Notes: a model not told the origin generated them from the sequence alone. Shown: positions 1 to 8,800, numbered from the stretch's first letter. The stretch is DNA of 19,407 bases from GWC2-56-14 sp043731355 (GCA_043731355.1 JAYTJE010000121.1:1-19407); one strand, 5' to 3'. Translations and numbers: made by a program.

Positions 1-99
1 CTCTACTATCTCGCACTTGTGCTGTTCGTGATGAGCTTTATCATTCTGGCGATAGCCAAGTTCTTTTTATTAAAAGCAGAAAGAAAGTATTCCAGATAA
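1..99 (+). CDS. pstC: Phosphate ABC transporter permease PstC, C-terminal end (partial)
   Basis: Only the last 32 residues and the TAA stop (97-99) are in the window; the gene begins upstream. The visible part is one hydrophobic membrane span followed by a short basic tail ending KAERKYSR, as expected for the last helix of a binding-protein-dependent permease. The identity as PstC rests mainly on position: it immediately precedes pstA, pstB and phoU in the usual pstSCAB-phoU order. PstC and PstA form the inner-membrane channel for inorganic phosphate. The assignment cannot be proved from so short a fragment. Confidence 0.75.
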   Translation, partial: LYYLALVLFVMSFIILAIAKFFLLKAERKYSR

Positions 100-122
100 G
101 AAGATGAGAAGTTGGGAGGATG

Positions 123-223
123 GGAGGTTGGGAAGGTAGGAAGGAAAGAACGTAAGAAGGAAAGAAGTATAGGCAAGTCATAGCTTCTTTCGCCTTGCGG
201 TTTTTCCTACCCTCTTAACCTCC
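123..223. repeat. Imperfect inverted repeat in purine/pyrimidine-rich pstC-pstA gap
   Basis: The 150-base gap between pstC and pstA starts with about 70 bases that are almost all A and G (100-170) and ends with a C/T-rich stretch (201-237). Bases 123-142 pair with 204-223 at 17 of 20 positions, so the transcript could fold into a long stem with an 61-base loop. No gene fits here. pstC and pstA usually nearly abut, so this looks like a dispersed repeat inserted inside the operon. It may also act as a processing or stability hairpin between the two cistrons. Confidence 0.6.
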
Positions 224-249
224 TACCTTCCTACCCTCGGGTGTAAACC

Positions 250-1089
250 ATGACTATTGAACAAAAACGCAAAATCGAAAGTCTCGTAGCGCTCAGCTTG
301 AGCGGTCTGGCCGCTGCCATCGGCCTCTTCTGGCTGGTGTATATCCTGGCCGACGTTCTGGTCCATGGCCTGGGCGCCCTGCACGTAAGCCTGTTCTTCA
401 ATGACCCCGTGTCCGTCGGCGTTGAGGGCGGAGGACTCAGAAACGCCTTTGTCGGGCAGCTGATGATCACTTTCGTAGCGACGCTGATCGGTGTCCCCGT
501 GGGAGTTCTGGGAGGGACGTTCCTGGCCGAGTATGCGCGCGGAAAGGCGATCGCAAGGCTGATCAGCATCATTTCCGACATCATGGTCAGTGTGCCGTCC
601 ATTGTGATCGGCGCTTTTGTCTATGCGCTCCTTGTCAGGCCGCTCCATCATTTCAGCGGCTGGGCCGGGGCGTTCGCGCTTGCGATCATCATGGTCCCTG
701 TGGTGCTCAGGACCACGGAGGACATGCTTTCACTGGTCCCCTGGACCTTGCGGGAAGCGGCATTTGCGCTGGGCGCGCCGCGTTACAAAGTGATCATCCA
801 GGTCGTGTACCGCGGAGCGGCAACGGGCATCCTGACCGGGATACTCCTGTCCATTGCCCGGGTTGCCGGTGAAACAGCGCCGCTCCTCTTCACTTCGTTC
901 AATAATAATTTTTTCTCAACGGACATGGACCGTCCGATCGCATCGCTGACGGTCACGATCTTTCAGTATGCCATGGGGCCCTATCAGAGCTGGCATTCCC
1001 AGGCATGGGGCGCGGCCCTGGTCATCACCCTTTTCATCCTCATGCTTACGATCGCCGGGAGACTTATTTTAAAGTGGAGGTACAAGTAG
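250..1089 (+). CDS. pstA: Phosphate ABC transporter permease PstA
   Basis: A 279-residue inner-membrane permease of the PstA family, which pairs with PstC to carry phosphate released by PstS and is powered by PstB. Six hydrophobic segments are visible, at about 12-36, 68-92, 104-129, 137-153, 190-206 and 253-273. Between the fourth and fifth lies the cytoplasmic EAA-type loop that contacts the ATPase (LREAAFALGAPRYK, about 167-180). The length is normal for the family. The ATG at 250 is the first start in frame after the repeat. It has no strong Shine-Dalgarno sequence in front, unlike pstB and phoU. The stop overlaps the pstB start by one base, so PstA and PstB are translationally coupled. 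Confidence 0.93.
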   Translation: MTIEQKRKIESLVALSLSGLAAAIGLFWLVYILADVLVHGLGALHVSLFFNDPVSVGVEGGGLRNAFVGQLMITFVATLIGVPVGVLGGTFLAEYARGKAIARLISIISDIMVSVPSIVIGAFVYALLVRPLHHFSGWAGAFALAIIMVPVVLRTTEDMLSLVPWTLREAAFALGAPRYKVIIQVVYRGAATGILTGILLSIARVAGETAPLLFTSFNNNFFSTDMDRPIASLTVTIFQYAMGPYQSWHSQAWGAALVITLFILMLTIAGRLILKWRYK

Positions 1090-1853
1090 TGACGCCAACG
1101 ATCGAAATCGAGGTGAAAAACCTGAATTTTTACTATGGCGGGGATATCCACGCGCTGCAGAATATATCGCTGCCGATTTACAAGAACAAGGTTACCGCCC
1201 TGATCGGTCCTTCGGGCTGCGGCAAGACCACCCTGCTCCGCTGTTTCAACCGGATGCACGATCTCTACCCGAAACATCGTTACGAAGGCGAGATCCTTTT
1301 TCAGGACAAGAATATTCTGGCAAACGACGTAGATCTCATCAACCTCAGGAGCCGCGTGGGCATGGTGTTCCAGAAGCCCACTCCCTTTCCCATGAGCATT
1401 GCTGAAAATATCGCCTACGGCCTCAGATTGAAAGGCGTTCAGAACAAACCGGAGCTGGTGGGCAGGATCGAAGAGGCGCTCAAGCAGGCCGCACTCTGGA
1501 CCGAGGTGCGGGACAAGCTGAACGCGAGCGCCTACGACCTGTCGGGAGGCCAGCAGCAGCGCTTAGTCATTGCGCGGGCGCTGGCGGTAGAGCCGGAAGT
1601 CCTTCTCTTTGACGAGCCCACCTCGGCGCTCGACCCTATTTCAACGGCCAAGATCGAGGAGCTCGTCGTTTCCCTGAAAAAGGACGTCACGATCATCATC
1701 GTTACGCACAACATGCAGCAGGCGGCGCGCGTTTCGGACATGACCGGGTTCCTGTATATGGGCGAACTCATTGAATACGGGACCACGGAGAAGATTTTCA
1801 CGACTCCGGACAATAAGCAGACCGATGATTATATTACGGGAAGGTTCGGATAG
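1089..1853 (+). CDS. pstB: Phosphate ABC transporter ATP-binding protein PstB
   Basis: A 254-residue ABC ATPase that energises phosphate import through PstC/PstA on the cytoplasmic face. Visible motifs are Walker A GPSGCGKTT (40-48), Q-loop Gln95 in VFQKPTPFP, ABC signature LSGGQQQR (151-158), Walker B LLFDEPTSALD (172-182) and H-loop His207. FQKPTPFPMSI and the ending DDYITGRFG are typical of PstB rather than other ABC ATPases. The start is taken as GTG at 1089. It shares its G with the pstA stop and sits 8 bases after GGAGG (1076-1080); the protein then begins TPTIEIEVKNLNFYYG. Earlier ATGs in the same frame lie inside pstA and are less likely. Confidence 0.95.
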   Translation: MTPTIEIEVKNLNFYYGGDIHALQNISLPIYKNKVTALIGPSGCGKTTLLRCFNRMHDLYPKHRYEGEILFQDKNILANDVDLINLRSRVGMVFQKPTPFPMSIAENIAYGLRLKGVQNKPELVGRIEEALKQAALWTEVRDKLNASAYDLSGGQQQRLVIARALAVEPEVLLFDEPTSALDPISTAKIEELVVSLKKDVTIIIVTHNMQQAARVSDMTGFLYMGELIEYGTTEKIFTTPDNKQTDDYITGRFG

Positions 1854-1890
1854 AATAACGGTTTCAACCGTTCAAGCGGAAGGAGCATTC

Positions 1891-2580
1891 ATGGCCAGAC
1901 AGAAAGAACAGGACCTCGAGGCGCTCAAGGAACGGGTGCTTAACATGGGCGGTTTTGTCGAAGAGTCGATCAGAAAATCCGTTGCCGCGCTGGTGGATCG
2001 GGACCGGAACCTGGCGATCGAGGTCATTGACGGAGACGCCATCGTCAATAATTTCGACGTCGAGATCGAAGAGGAGTGCATCCGTTTCCTCGCGATCTGG
2101 CAGCCCACCGGCAGCAACCTGCGTTTTATCACCACAGCCATCAAGATCATCACCGACCTCGAACGCATGGGTGATCTGGCGGTTGACATCTGCGAGCGAA
2201 CGATCGAGCTGAACGATGAGCCGCCGCTCAAGCCCTACATCGATATTCCGCGCATGGCCGATGCGGCCCAGAAAATGCTCAAGGACAGTCTGGACGCTTT
2301 TGTGGCCGGGGACGCCGCTCTCGCTTTGCAGGTGTGCGCCGCCGACGATTTTGTGGACAACCTGAACCATCAGATCTTCAATGAATTGCTGCTGTACATG
2401 CTGAAGGACCCGAAGAACATCTCTCGCGCGGTGCGGCTCACCTATATTACCAAGTATCTGGAGCGCATCGCCGACCACGCCACCAACATCGCGGAAATGG
2501 TCGTGTATATGGTCCAGGGGAAAGTCATTCGCCACACGGCATGTGAAGCCCGGGGCGAAAATAAGCGGACTTCAGGCTGA
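1891..2580 (+). CDS. phoU: Phosphate signalling/transport regulator PhoU
   Basis: A 229-residue, all-helical PhoU. In known systems PhoU links the Pst transporter to the PhoR sensor kinase and represses the Pho regulon when phosphate is plentiful. Two pseudo-repeats of the three-helix bundle are seen, each with the metal-binding signature: DLERMGDLAVDICE (E91, D95, D99) and YLERIADHATNIAE (E191, D195, N199). The start is ATG 1891, placed behind GGAAGGAG (1878-1885); the upstream in-frame extension overlaps pstB and is rejected. It lies 37 bases after pstB and is the last pst gene here. No phoB/phoR gene or clear Pho box lies in the window. Confidence 0.94.
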   Translation: MARQKEQDLEALKERVLNMGGFVEESIRKSVAALVDRDRNLAIEVIDGDAIVNNFDVEIEEECIRFLAIWQPTGSNLRFITTAIKIITDLERMGDLAVDICERTIELNDEPPLKPYIDIPRMADAAQKMLKDSLDAFVAGDAALALQVCAADDFVDNLNHQIFNELLLYMLKDPKNISRAVRLTYITKYLERIADHATNIAEMVVYMVQGKVIRHTACEARGENKRTSG

Positions 2581-2608
2581 GACGGCAGGGTGGTGATCCA
2601 CGCTATTA

Positions 2609-2638
2609 TTGACAAGGGGAAATTCACTGTGCTATAGT
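2609..2638 (+). promoter_or_regulatory. Sigma-70-type promoter for the bamD-siroheme unit
   Basis: TTGACA at 2609-2614 and TATAGT at 2633-2638 are separated by 18 bases, with TG one base before the -10 box (extended -10). Transcription would start near 2645, about 70 bases before the bamD start. This separates the bamD unit from the pst operon. Confidence 0.75.
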
Positions 2639-2716
2639 GCCTTCGCCGTGGCCTGGAACCCGGGGGCCTCGCGCCAAGTGCGCTTCCTTCGCGCTCTTCA
2701 GAAAGTGACCCTTCCT

Positions 2717-3445
2717 ATGAAAAAACTGCTCGTTTTCCTTTTGCTCATGCTTCTTGCCGGTTGCGCGGAAAAGCAGGAAGTCTTTGACCCCACGGCCCTG
2801 TTCCAGCAGGCTGAAGAGAACATGGTCAAGGGCTCCTACGAAAAAGCGCGCACGGAATATCAGCAAATACAGGAAAAAGCTCCGGACCGGAGCTATGAGC
2901 CCGCCCTGATGCTGCGCATCGCCGACACCTACTTCGGCGAGGAAAAGTACGATGAAGCCCGGGTCGAGTACCAGGCCTTCCTCAACTATCACCCGGTGAA
3001 CAAGGACGCGGCCTACGCCCAGTTCCAGACCGCCCTGTGCAGCTACAATCAGCTCACCACCATTGACCGCGATCCCGGGCCCGTGCACACGGCGGTAAAA
3101 GAATTCGAAACCCTGAGGAGCAAATACCCGAAGAGCGCGTACGAAGAGCAGGCGATCCGCAATCTTGCGCTCTGCAGGGACCGGCTCGCTGAATATGAGC
3201 TCTATGTGGGCCGGTTCTATCATAAAAAAGGCTCGTACCTTGCCGCGGTAAAGAGGCTGGAAAAACTCCTGCTGGATTATCCCGGTTCTTCGGCGGAAAA
3301 GGATGCTCTCTACTACGCGGGTTTGTCCTATCAGAAGCTGAGCAGGCGCGACGATGCGCTTCGGGAGTTCGAACTGCTCGAGAAAAAATATCCCTCCCAG
3401 CGGGATGCCGTCGGCCCCCTCATCAACGCGCTCAAATCCAAATGA
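2717..3445 (+). CDS. bamD: Outer-membrane assembly lipoprotein BamD (YfiO family)
   Basis: A 242-residue lipoprotein with tetratricopeptide-like helices, matching BamD, the essential lipoprotein partner of BamA in inserting beta-barrel proteins into the outer membrane. The N-terminus MKKLLVFLLLMLLAGC is a lipoprotein signal with lipobox LAGC; Cys16 would be lipidated. TPR-like repeats follow, and the region DRDPGPVHTAVKEFETL...YPKSAYEEQA...LAEYELYVGRFYHKKGSYLAA is the family hallmark. ATG 2717 is chosen because it gives an immediate signal peptide; the upstream in-frame start at 2609 would sit on the promoter. The Shine-Dalgarno sequence is weak. The stop codon overlaps the next start (ATGA), so the siroheme gene is coupled to it. 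Confidence 0.92.
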   Translation: MKKLLVFLLLMLLAGCAEKQEVFDPTALFQQAEENMVKGSYEKARTEYQQIQEKAPDRSYEPALMLRIADTYFGEEKYDEARVEYQAFLNYHPVNKDAAYAQFQTALCSYNQLTTIDRDPGPVHTAVKEFETLRSKYPKSAYEEQAIRNLALCRDRLAEYELYVGRFYHKKGSYLAAVKRLEKLLLDYPGSSAEKDALYYAGLSYQKLSRRDDALREFELLEKKYPSQRDAVGPLINALKSK

Positions 3446-4083
3446 AATACTATCCCGTGAACCTAGAGCTCCGGGAGCGGCGCTGTGTGGTCGTCGGCGG
3501 CGGCCGGGTCGCCGAGCGCAAGACGCTCACCCTGCTGGAAGCGGGCGCAGACGTGACGGTGGTAAGCCCCGCGCTCACGCCAAAGCTGGCCGCCCTTGCC
3601 TCCTCGGGAAAGATCCAGCAGGTCCCCACCGTGTTCCAGGAATCCCACCTATCCGGCGCCCTTCTCGTTATTGCCGCAACCAATGACCCGACCGTCAATC
3701 GCACCGTAGCGCAGCTCTGTCATAAAAAAAATATCCTGGTGAATGTGGCAGCGCCTCCCGAAGAAAGCAGTTTCATCGTGCCGTCGGTGGTGGAGCGCGG
3801 GGACCTGGTGATCGCCGTGTCAACGAGCGGGGCCAGTCCTGCGCTGGCGAGGAGTCTTCGACTGGAACTGGAGCGGCAGTACGGGCCTGAATACGAGTTG
3901 CTGCTGACGAGGCTGGCTATTGTGCGAAAGCGTCTTCAGGAGGAGGGCGGGAGCGAAACGGGCAGGCGGCAGGTCCTTGAAGCGATCATCGGATCAGATG
4001 TTCTTAAGCTGCTGCGGAAGGGGGAACTCCACGAAGCCGATCACCTGATCAACGAACTGCTGAAGCGGTATGCACGGCCGTAG
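3442..4083 (+). CDS. Siroheme synthase N-domain protein (precorrin-2 dehydrogenase/ferrochelatase, SirC/Met8p-like)
   Basis: A 213-residue homologue of the N-terminal half of CysG and of Met8p/SirC. These oxidise precorrin-2 with NAD and, in some members, insert iron to make siroheme. The Rossmann motif VVGGGRVAERK (17-27) and the segments FIVPSVVERG (111-120) and VSTSGASPALAR (126-137) are clear, and the alignment to E. coli/Salmonella CysG is ungapped from residue 101 to 130. No C-terminal methyltransferase domain is present. Oddly, CysG catalytic Asp104 (NVVD) is Ala104 here (NVAA) and the phosphoserine position 128 is Thr. Activity may therefore be altered or may use the nearby Glu107/Glu108. 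It overlaps bamD by 4 bases. Confidence 0.88.
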   Translation: MKYYPVNLELRERRCVVVGGGRVAERKTLTLLEAGADVTVVSPALTPKLAALASSGKIQQVPTVFQESHLSGALLVIAATNDPTVNRTVAQLCHKKNILVNVAAPPEESSFIVPSVVERGDLVIAVSTSGASPALARSLRLELERQYGPEYELLLTRLAIVRKRLQEEGGSETGRRQVLEAIIGSDVLKLLRKGELHEADHLINELLKRYARP

Positions 4084-4110
4084 CGAGGATGGTTTTTTGC
4101 CGGTCATCGG

Positions 4111-5604
4111 CTATTTTTTCGCCGGTTCTCCGCCCACGGCTTGAATGCCCTTCCGGGCGGCCTCCGACGTGGGGTCAAATTCGAGGGCCTGGTTAAAATA
4201 CTGCAGCGCCCGGGTTTTGAGCCCGCCCTTCAGGTAGAGGTTCCCCATCTCCAGATGGTAGCTGCTTACTTCCGGGTCGAGTTCGATGGCTTTGCGCAGA
4301 TGTTCCTCCGCTTCGTGGCTCCGCCGGGGAACATGTGACAGCGAAAGGCCGCGATAGTGAAAGTATTTGCTGTTCTCCGGGTCGAACTGACAGGCCCACT
4401 TGAAGGATTCCTCCGCGCCCCAGTAATTACCTGCCCTGAAGGCGGTCATGCCGGTCTCGAATTGTTTGGCCGCCGCCGCTCTTTTTTCCAGCTTTTCGTT
4501 CCGGGCCTTGACCACTTCGGGAGATTTTACCGTTCCCTGCACTTGTATGCGGTCATACTCATTGCGTTTGAAGTCATTGCTGAGCGTCTCGTACGCCTGG
4601 TGAACTTTCGTGAACAGGGTCTCGAGCACGTTTTTCATGTCTGCCATGTCCGGTTCCAGGTGGCGGTCGGGGTGGTAGCGCTTCGCTAATCTGAAATATA
4701 CTTTTTTCAGCTCGGCCGGGGTGATTGTTTTGTCGACGCCGAGGATCTGGTAATGGTCCTGCTTGTTCAGCGCGGCATAGGCTTCCTGGATCGCATCCCG
4801 CGAAATGGGGTCTGTTTTTCCGGCGTCCGTCTCCGGCGCAGGCGCTCCCGCGGCCCGTGCGGTATCGCGCGCGGACATGCGGGCGTCCTCGGCCGTGGCC
4901 GTTCCCGGCTCCACCATGCGGATCGCCAGCAGGGCGTATATCGCCTTATAGGTGTTGAAGTCGCCGACCACCGAGAGGGAGCAGAGCTCTTCAATGCTGC
5001 GGCTGCCGTTGATCATGGCGTAGATATTTTTCTGCTCCGGAGTCAGGTCGGCGATGCGGAAAAGCCGGGAAGGGGCCGCGGTGGCCCGAAGTACGGTCTC
5101 CGGCGGGGGGAGCACTTTGCGGATGACCTGCCAGTCCAGCGCCGCGGTCCCTTCCATGATCATGCTTGCCGTGGTCATGGAGAGGGGGACGATCTCGGCC
5201 TGCGGCAGCGGTCCTTCATTGAACTGATAGGCGCCGGAGCGCCAGGAGAACAGATCCAGAATGATCTGCTTTACCTGCTGGTTCACATGATCGACCAGAT
5301 CGGCGGGCCTGACGATGCCGCGCTCAATGAGCACGGTGCCCTCCTGTTTGCCGGACGTTCTGACCGCCTCGATAAGCGTATCGCGCTGCTCCGCGGTGAT
5401 CTTGCCGGTCCGCACCAGAAACTCCGCCAGTCGGTCCTCATTGAGGCTGGAAGAGGCAAAAATGATATCGCCGTTGTTGAAATAGATTTTCTTGGTCGCG
5501 CCGTCCTTTTCGAGGACCGCGGTGCCGGTCATCTTCTCGTTTTTGATGTCCTGAAAGAGCCAGGGGATTTCCAGATTTTTTACGATGCCTGAGAGTATGG
5601 CCAT
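4111..5604 (-). CDS. PATAN (DUF4388)-J-domain-TPR protein
   Basis: A 497-residue soluble multidomain protein. Residues 1 to about 145 resemble the PATAN/DUF4388 domain (MAILSGIVKN start, YFNNGDIIFASS, then a helical LGxxL-like stretch). Residues 150-235 may be a helical adaptor. An Ala/Pro/Asp-rich linker (240-265) follows. Residues 282-352 form a J domain with the essential HPD at 311-313 (AKRYHPDRH), so it should stimulate an Hsp70 (DnaK). Residues 378-482 hold about three TPR units. There is no Gly/Phe region or zinc-finger domain, so it is not canonical DnaJ; a specialised co-chaperone recruiting DnaK to a partner is likely. The start ATG is 5 bases after GAGGA (minus strand). It is convergent with the siroheme gene, only 27 bases apart. 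Confidence 0.87.
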   Translation of the reverse strand: MAILSGIVKNLEIPWLFQDIKNEKMTGTAVLEKDGATKKIYFNNGDIIFASSSLNEDRLAEFLVRTGKITAEQRDTLIEAVRTSGKQEGTVLIERGIVRPADLVDHVNQQVKQIILDLFSWRSGAYQFNEGPLPQAEIVPLSMTTASMIMEGTAALDWQVIRKVLPPPETVLRATAAPSRLFRIADLTPEQKNIYAMINGSRSIEELCSLSVVGDFNTYKAIYALLAIRMVEPGTATAEDARMSARDTARAAGAPAPETDAGKTDPISRDAIQEAYAALNKQDHYQILGVDKTITPAELKKVYFRLAKRYHPDRHLEPDMADMKNVLETLFTKVHQAYETLSNDFKRNEYDRIQVQGTVKSPEVVKARNEKLEKRAAAAKQFETGMTAFRAGNYWGAEESFKWACQFDPENSKYFHYRGLSLSHVPRRSHEAEEHLRKAIELDPEVSSYHLEMGNLYLKGGLKTRALQYFNQALEFDPTSEAARKGIQAVGGEPAKK

Positions 5605-5646
5605 ACTGTTCCTCGGGTCGGTGCATGATGCGGTTTATGTTGACGC

Positions 5647-5676
5647 ATTATATAACATTTTTATTTTTTGTGTACA
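5647..5676 (-). promoter_or_regulatory. Putative promoter of the J-domain gene
   Basis: On the minus strand TATAAT (5652-5647) lies 18 bases after TGTACA (5676-5671), a four-of-six match to the -35 consensus. It would start transcription about 35 bases upstream of the J-domain gene. The surrounding 40 bases are strongly AT-rich. Confidence 0.5.
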
Positions 5677-5727
5677 CTTTTTTTAAAAAAAGCAAGACGC
5701 AACGCTTTTTGAGCGCGATCCTCCCTG

Positions 5728-5756
5728 TTGACTACAACAGCTGTTTTCCTTATAAT
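5728..5756 (+). promoter_or_regulatory. Sigma-70-type promoter of the activase gene
   Basis: TTGACT (5728-5733), a 17-base spacer and a perfect TATAAT (5751-5756). The predicted start near 5763 leaves an 85-base leader before the ATG at 5848. The position of this promoter argues against any start of the downstream gene before about 5763. Confidence 0.75.
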
Positions 5757-5847
5757 GACGCCACTCTTATCCCACGCGGATCCCTGCAATATTCCGGACA
5801 CTTCTGGTCCGGGACCGCACTCCTGCTTTCCAGACGAGGCACTCTTC

Positions 5848-8800
5848 ATGCACGGCGGGCTTTTTCTCGGCATAGACATCGGGTCGGTCAGCATCAAGAC
5901 CGCGCTTATTGACGCAAATGGCGTCCTGCTTGCCGAGACCTGCACCCGCATCAAGGGAGCTCCGCTCAAATCCCTTGACGAGGAGCTCGCTTCCCTGACC
6001 TCGCGGTTTTCCCTGGATGCGGTCAGGACAGCGGGCATCACCGGCAGCGGCGGCAAACAGGCCGCGGAGCTCATCAACGCCCGGTTCGTCAACGAGATCC
6101 TTGCCCAGGCGCGTTTTGCCGGCCAGTTCCACCCGGGAGCGGCGAGCATCATCGAGATGGGAGGCGAGGACGCCAAGCTTATCATGCTCGGGCGCGATGC
6201 CGCGGGCGGCGCTATGACGATCGAGGATTTTTCCATGAACACGGTCTGCGCAGCCGGCACCGGCTCCTTCCTCGACCAGCAGGCGTCGCGGCTCCAGCTC
6301 TCCATCGAAGCCTTCGGCCGCCTTGCGCTGCGGTCAACGAACCCGCCCCGCGTGGCCGGACGGTGCAGCGTTTTCGCCAAGAGCGATATGATCCATTTGC
6401 AGCAGATCGCCACGCCCGATTACGATATCGTGGCGGGGCTCTGCGCGGCCATGGCCAGGAATTTCAAAGCAACGGTCGGCAGGGGCAAGAAGATCAATAC
6501 GCCGGTCCTTTTTCTCGGGGGCGTGGCCGCCAACTTCGGCATGCGCCGGGCACTCCAGGAAGTGCTGCGCCTTGGCCCGTCGGAACTGATCGTGCCCGAA
6601 CATTTCGCCACCTCGGGCGCCATCGGCGCGGCGTTCATTGCACGAGAGCAGCGTGACGAAGCCTTTCGCTATCAGGGGACGGCGCGGCTGGCGGCCCGTT
6701 CCGCATCAGGTCATCAGGTGCCCGGCAACGGCGCAGGCCCCCTCCGCCTGCCGGCGCAGGGCAGGCCGTTTCAGGAGCAGTGCGGGTCCCTTGGCGCGGA
6801 TGGGCCCGTCGAAGCCTATCTTGGCGTTGATGTCGGGTCTGTTTCGACCAATGTTGTCGTGATCGATGCCGGGGGCAGGGTGCTCGCGAAGCGCTATCTG
6901 CCCACTGCGGGCAGGCCCATCGAGGCCGTGAAGCAGGGCCTTGCCGAGGTCGGGACGGAGCTCGGCCACCGGGTGACGATCCGGGGGGCGGGGACCACGG
7001 GCTCCGGCCGGTACCTTGCGGGCGACATGATCGGCGCCGATGTGATCAAAAATGAGATCACGGCGCAGGCAACGGCGGCCGCGGCCATCGATCCAGCCGT
7101 GGACACCATCTTCGAGATCGGGGGGCAGGATTCGAAATACATCAGCCTGCGGAACAAGGCGGTCGTTGATTTCGAGATGAATAAGGCCTGCGCCGCGGGC
7201 ACCGGTTCTTTTCTCGAAGAACAGGCCGAGCGGCTCGGGATCTGCATTCGGAAGGAATTCGAGGACCGGGCCTTTCAGGCGAAAACGCCCTGCAGCCTGG
7301 GCGAACGCTGCACGGTGTTCATGGAATCGGACCTGGTGCATTCCATGAATACCGGATCGAGCGTGGATGAACTGACCGCCGGCCTGGCCTGTTCCATTGC
7401 TTATAATTATCTGAACAAGGTGGTTGCCGGAAAGAAGGTGGGCAGCCGCATCTTTTTCCAGGGCGGCGTCGCCTCGAACAGGGCCGTGGTGTCGGCCTTC
7501 GAGCGTATCACCGGCAAGACCGTGACCGTGCCTCCGCACCACGAGGTCACCGGAGCGATCGGCGCCGCGCTGCTGGCCCGGCAGGCGCGCGGCGAAGGGC
7601 CAAGCTCCTTTAAAGGATTCGACCTGAGCAGCCGGTCCTGCACGGTCACGACCTTTGAATGCGCGGAATGCGCGAACCGCTGTTCGATCCAGCGGGTCAG
7701 TTTTGACCATGAACCGCCGCTGTTCTACGGCAGCCGGTGCGAGAAATACGAGGTGAAAAGGACCACCGCGACTGTTGTTGATCATCAAGACCTGTTCGTT
7801 GAGCGGGAGCGTCTGCTTACGGCAGGGGGGGCGACGGCCTTGCCCGGAGCGCCCACCCTCGGCATCCCGCGCGCTCTGTTCCTGCACGATTATCTGCCCT
7901 ATTGGCAGGCTTTCTTCACCTCTTTGGGCTACCGGGTCGTGATGTCGGACCGCACGAACCGGACGCTCATTAACAAGGGGCTTGAGGCGGCTGTTGCCGA
8001 GACCTGCTTCCCGGCGCGCGTTGCGCTGGGCCATATCCAGGACCTTCTGGACAAGGACGTCGACATTCTGTTCCTGCCGAGCTTTATCAGGCTGCCGGCC
8101 GTGCGCGAGGGAGAATGCTTCGGAACGCAGGCCTGTCCCTATACGCAGTCCCTGCCCTATGTCGCACGGGCGGCGCTTTCGCTCAAGAACGTCAGGACCC
8201 TGGAACCGGTGCTGCACCTGCAGGACCGACGCCACCGGGACCGGAGTTTGAAAGCCATCGGCGCGGCACTGGGCAAGTCGTCCAGCCGGATAAAAAAAGC
8301 GCAACAGCAGGCGGACGCGGCGCAGCAGGTTTTTCTGAGTGCGCTTTCTGAGCGGGGCAGAGAAGTGCTTGCAACGCTCGCTCCCGGCGAAAAGATTTTT
8401 GTGCTCATCGGGCGTTCCTATAATACCTGCGACGCGGGGCTGAACATGAATCTGCCCGCGAAGATCCGCGAGCTCGGCATCCGCGCCATCCCCATGGACC
8501 TGCTGCCGCTGAACGATGTTGATCTGACGGGATGGGAATCCATGTACTGGCGGTCGGGACAGCGGATCCTGGCGGCGGCCCGGTTCATCAAGGCACACCC
8601 GAACCTCTATCCCATCTACATTACCAATTTCGGATGCGGGCCTGATTCGTTCATCACGCATTTTTTCCGCGAAGAGCTGGGTTCCAAACCGTTTCTGCAG
8701 CTTGAGATCGACGAACACAGCGCGGATGCCGGCGCGATCACGCGGATCGAGGCGTTCCTGGACAGCCTGGGCTATGCCGCCGCCTGTGCGCCGAAGCCTG

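Noticed and set aside
4084..4110. Terminator between the convergent siroheme and J-domain genes
   Set aside because: The 27-base gap has T-rich stretches but no stable stem that I could pair with confidence.
5687..5710. AAAAAGC...GCTTTTT repeat as a bidirectional terminator
   Set aside because: The stem has only two G-C pairs and lies in a divergent promoter region where a terminator makes little sense.
5728..5847. N-terminal extension of the giant activase from an upstream in-frame start
   Set aside because: The upstream start falls on the -35 box of the likely promoter; ATG 5848 has a ribosome-binding site and begins directly at the conserved GIDIGS motif.
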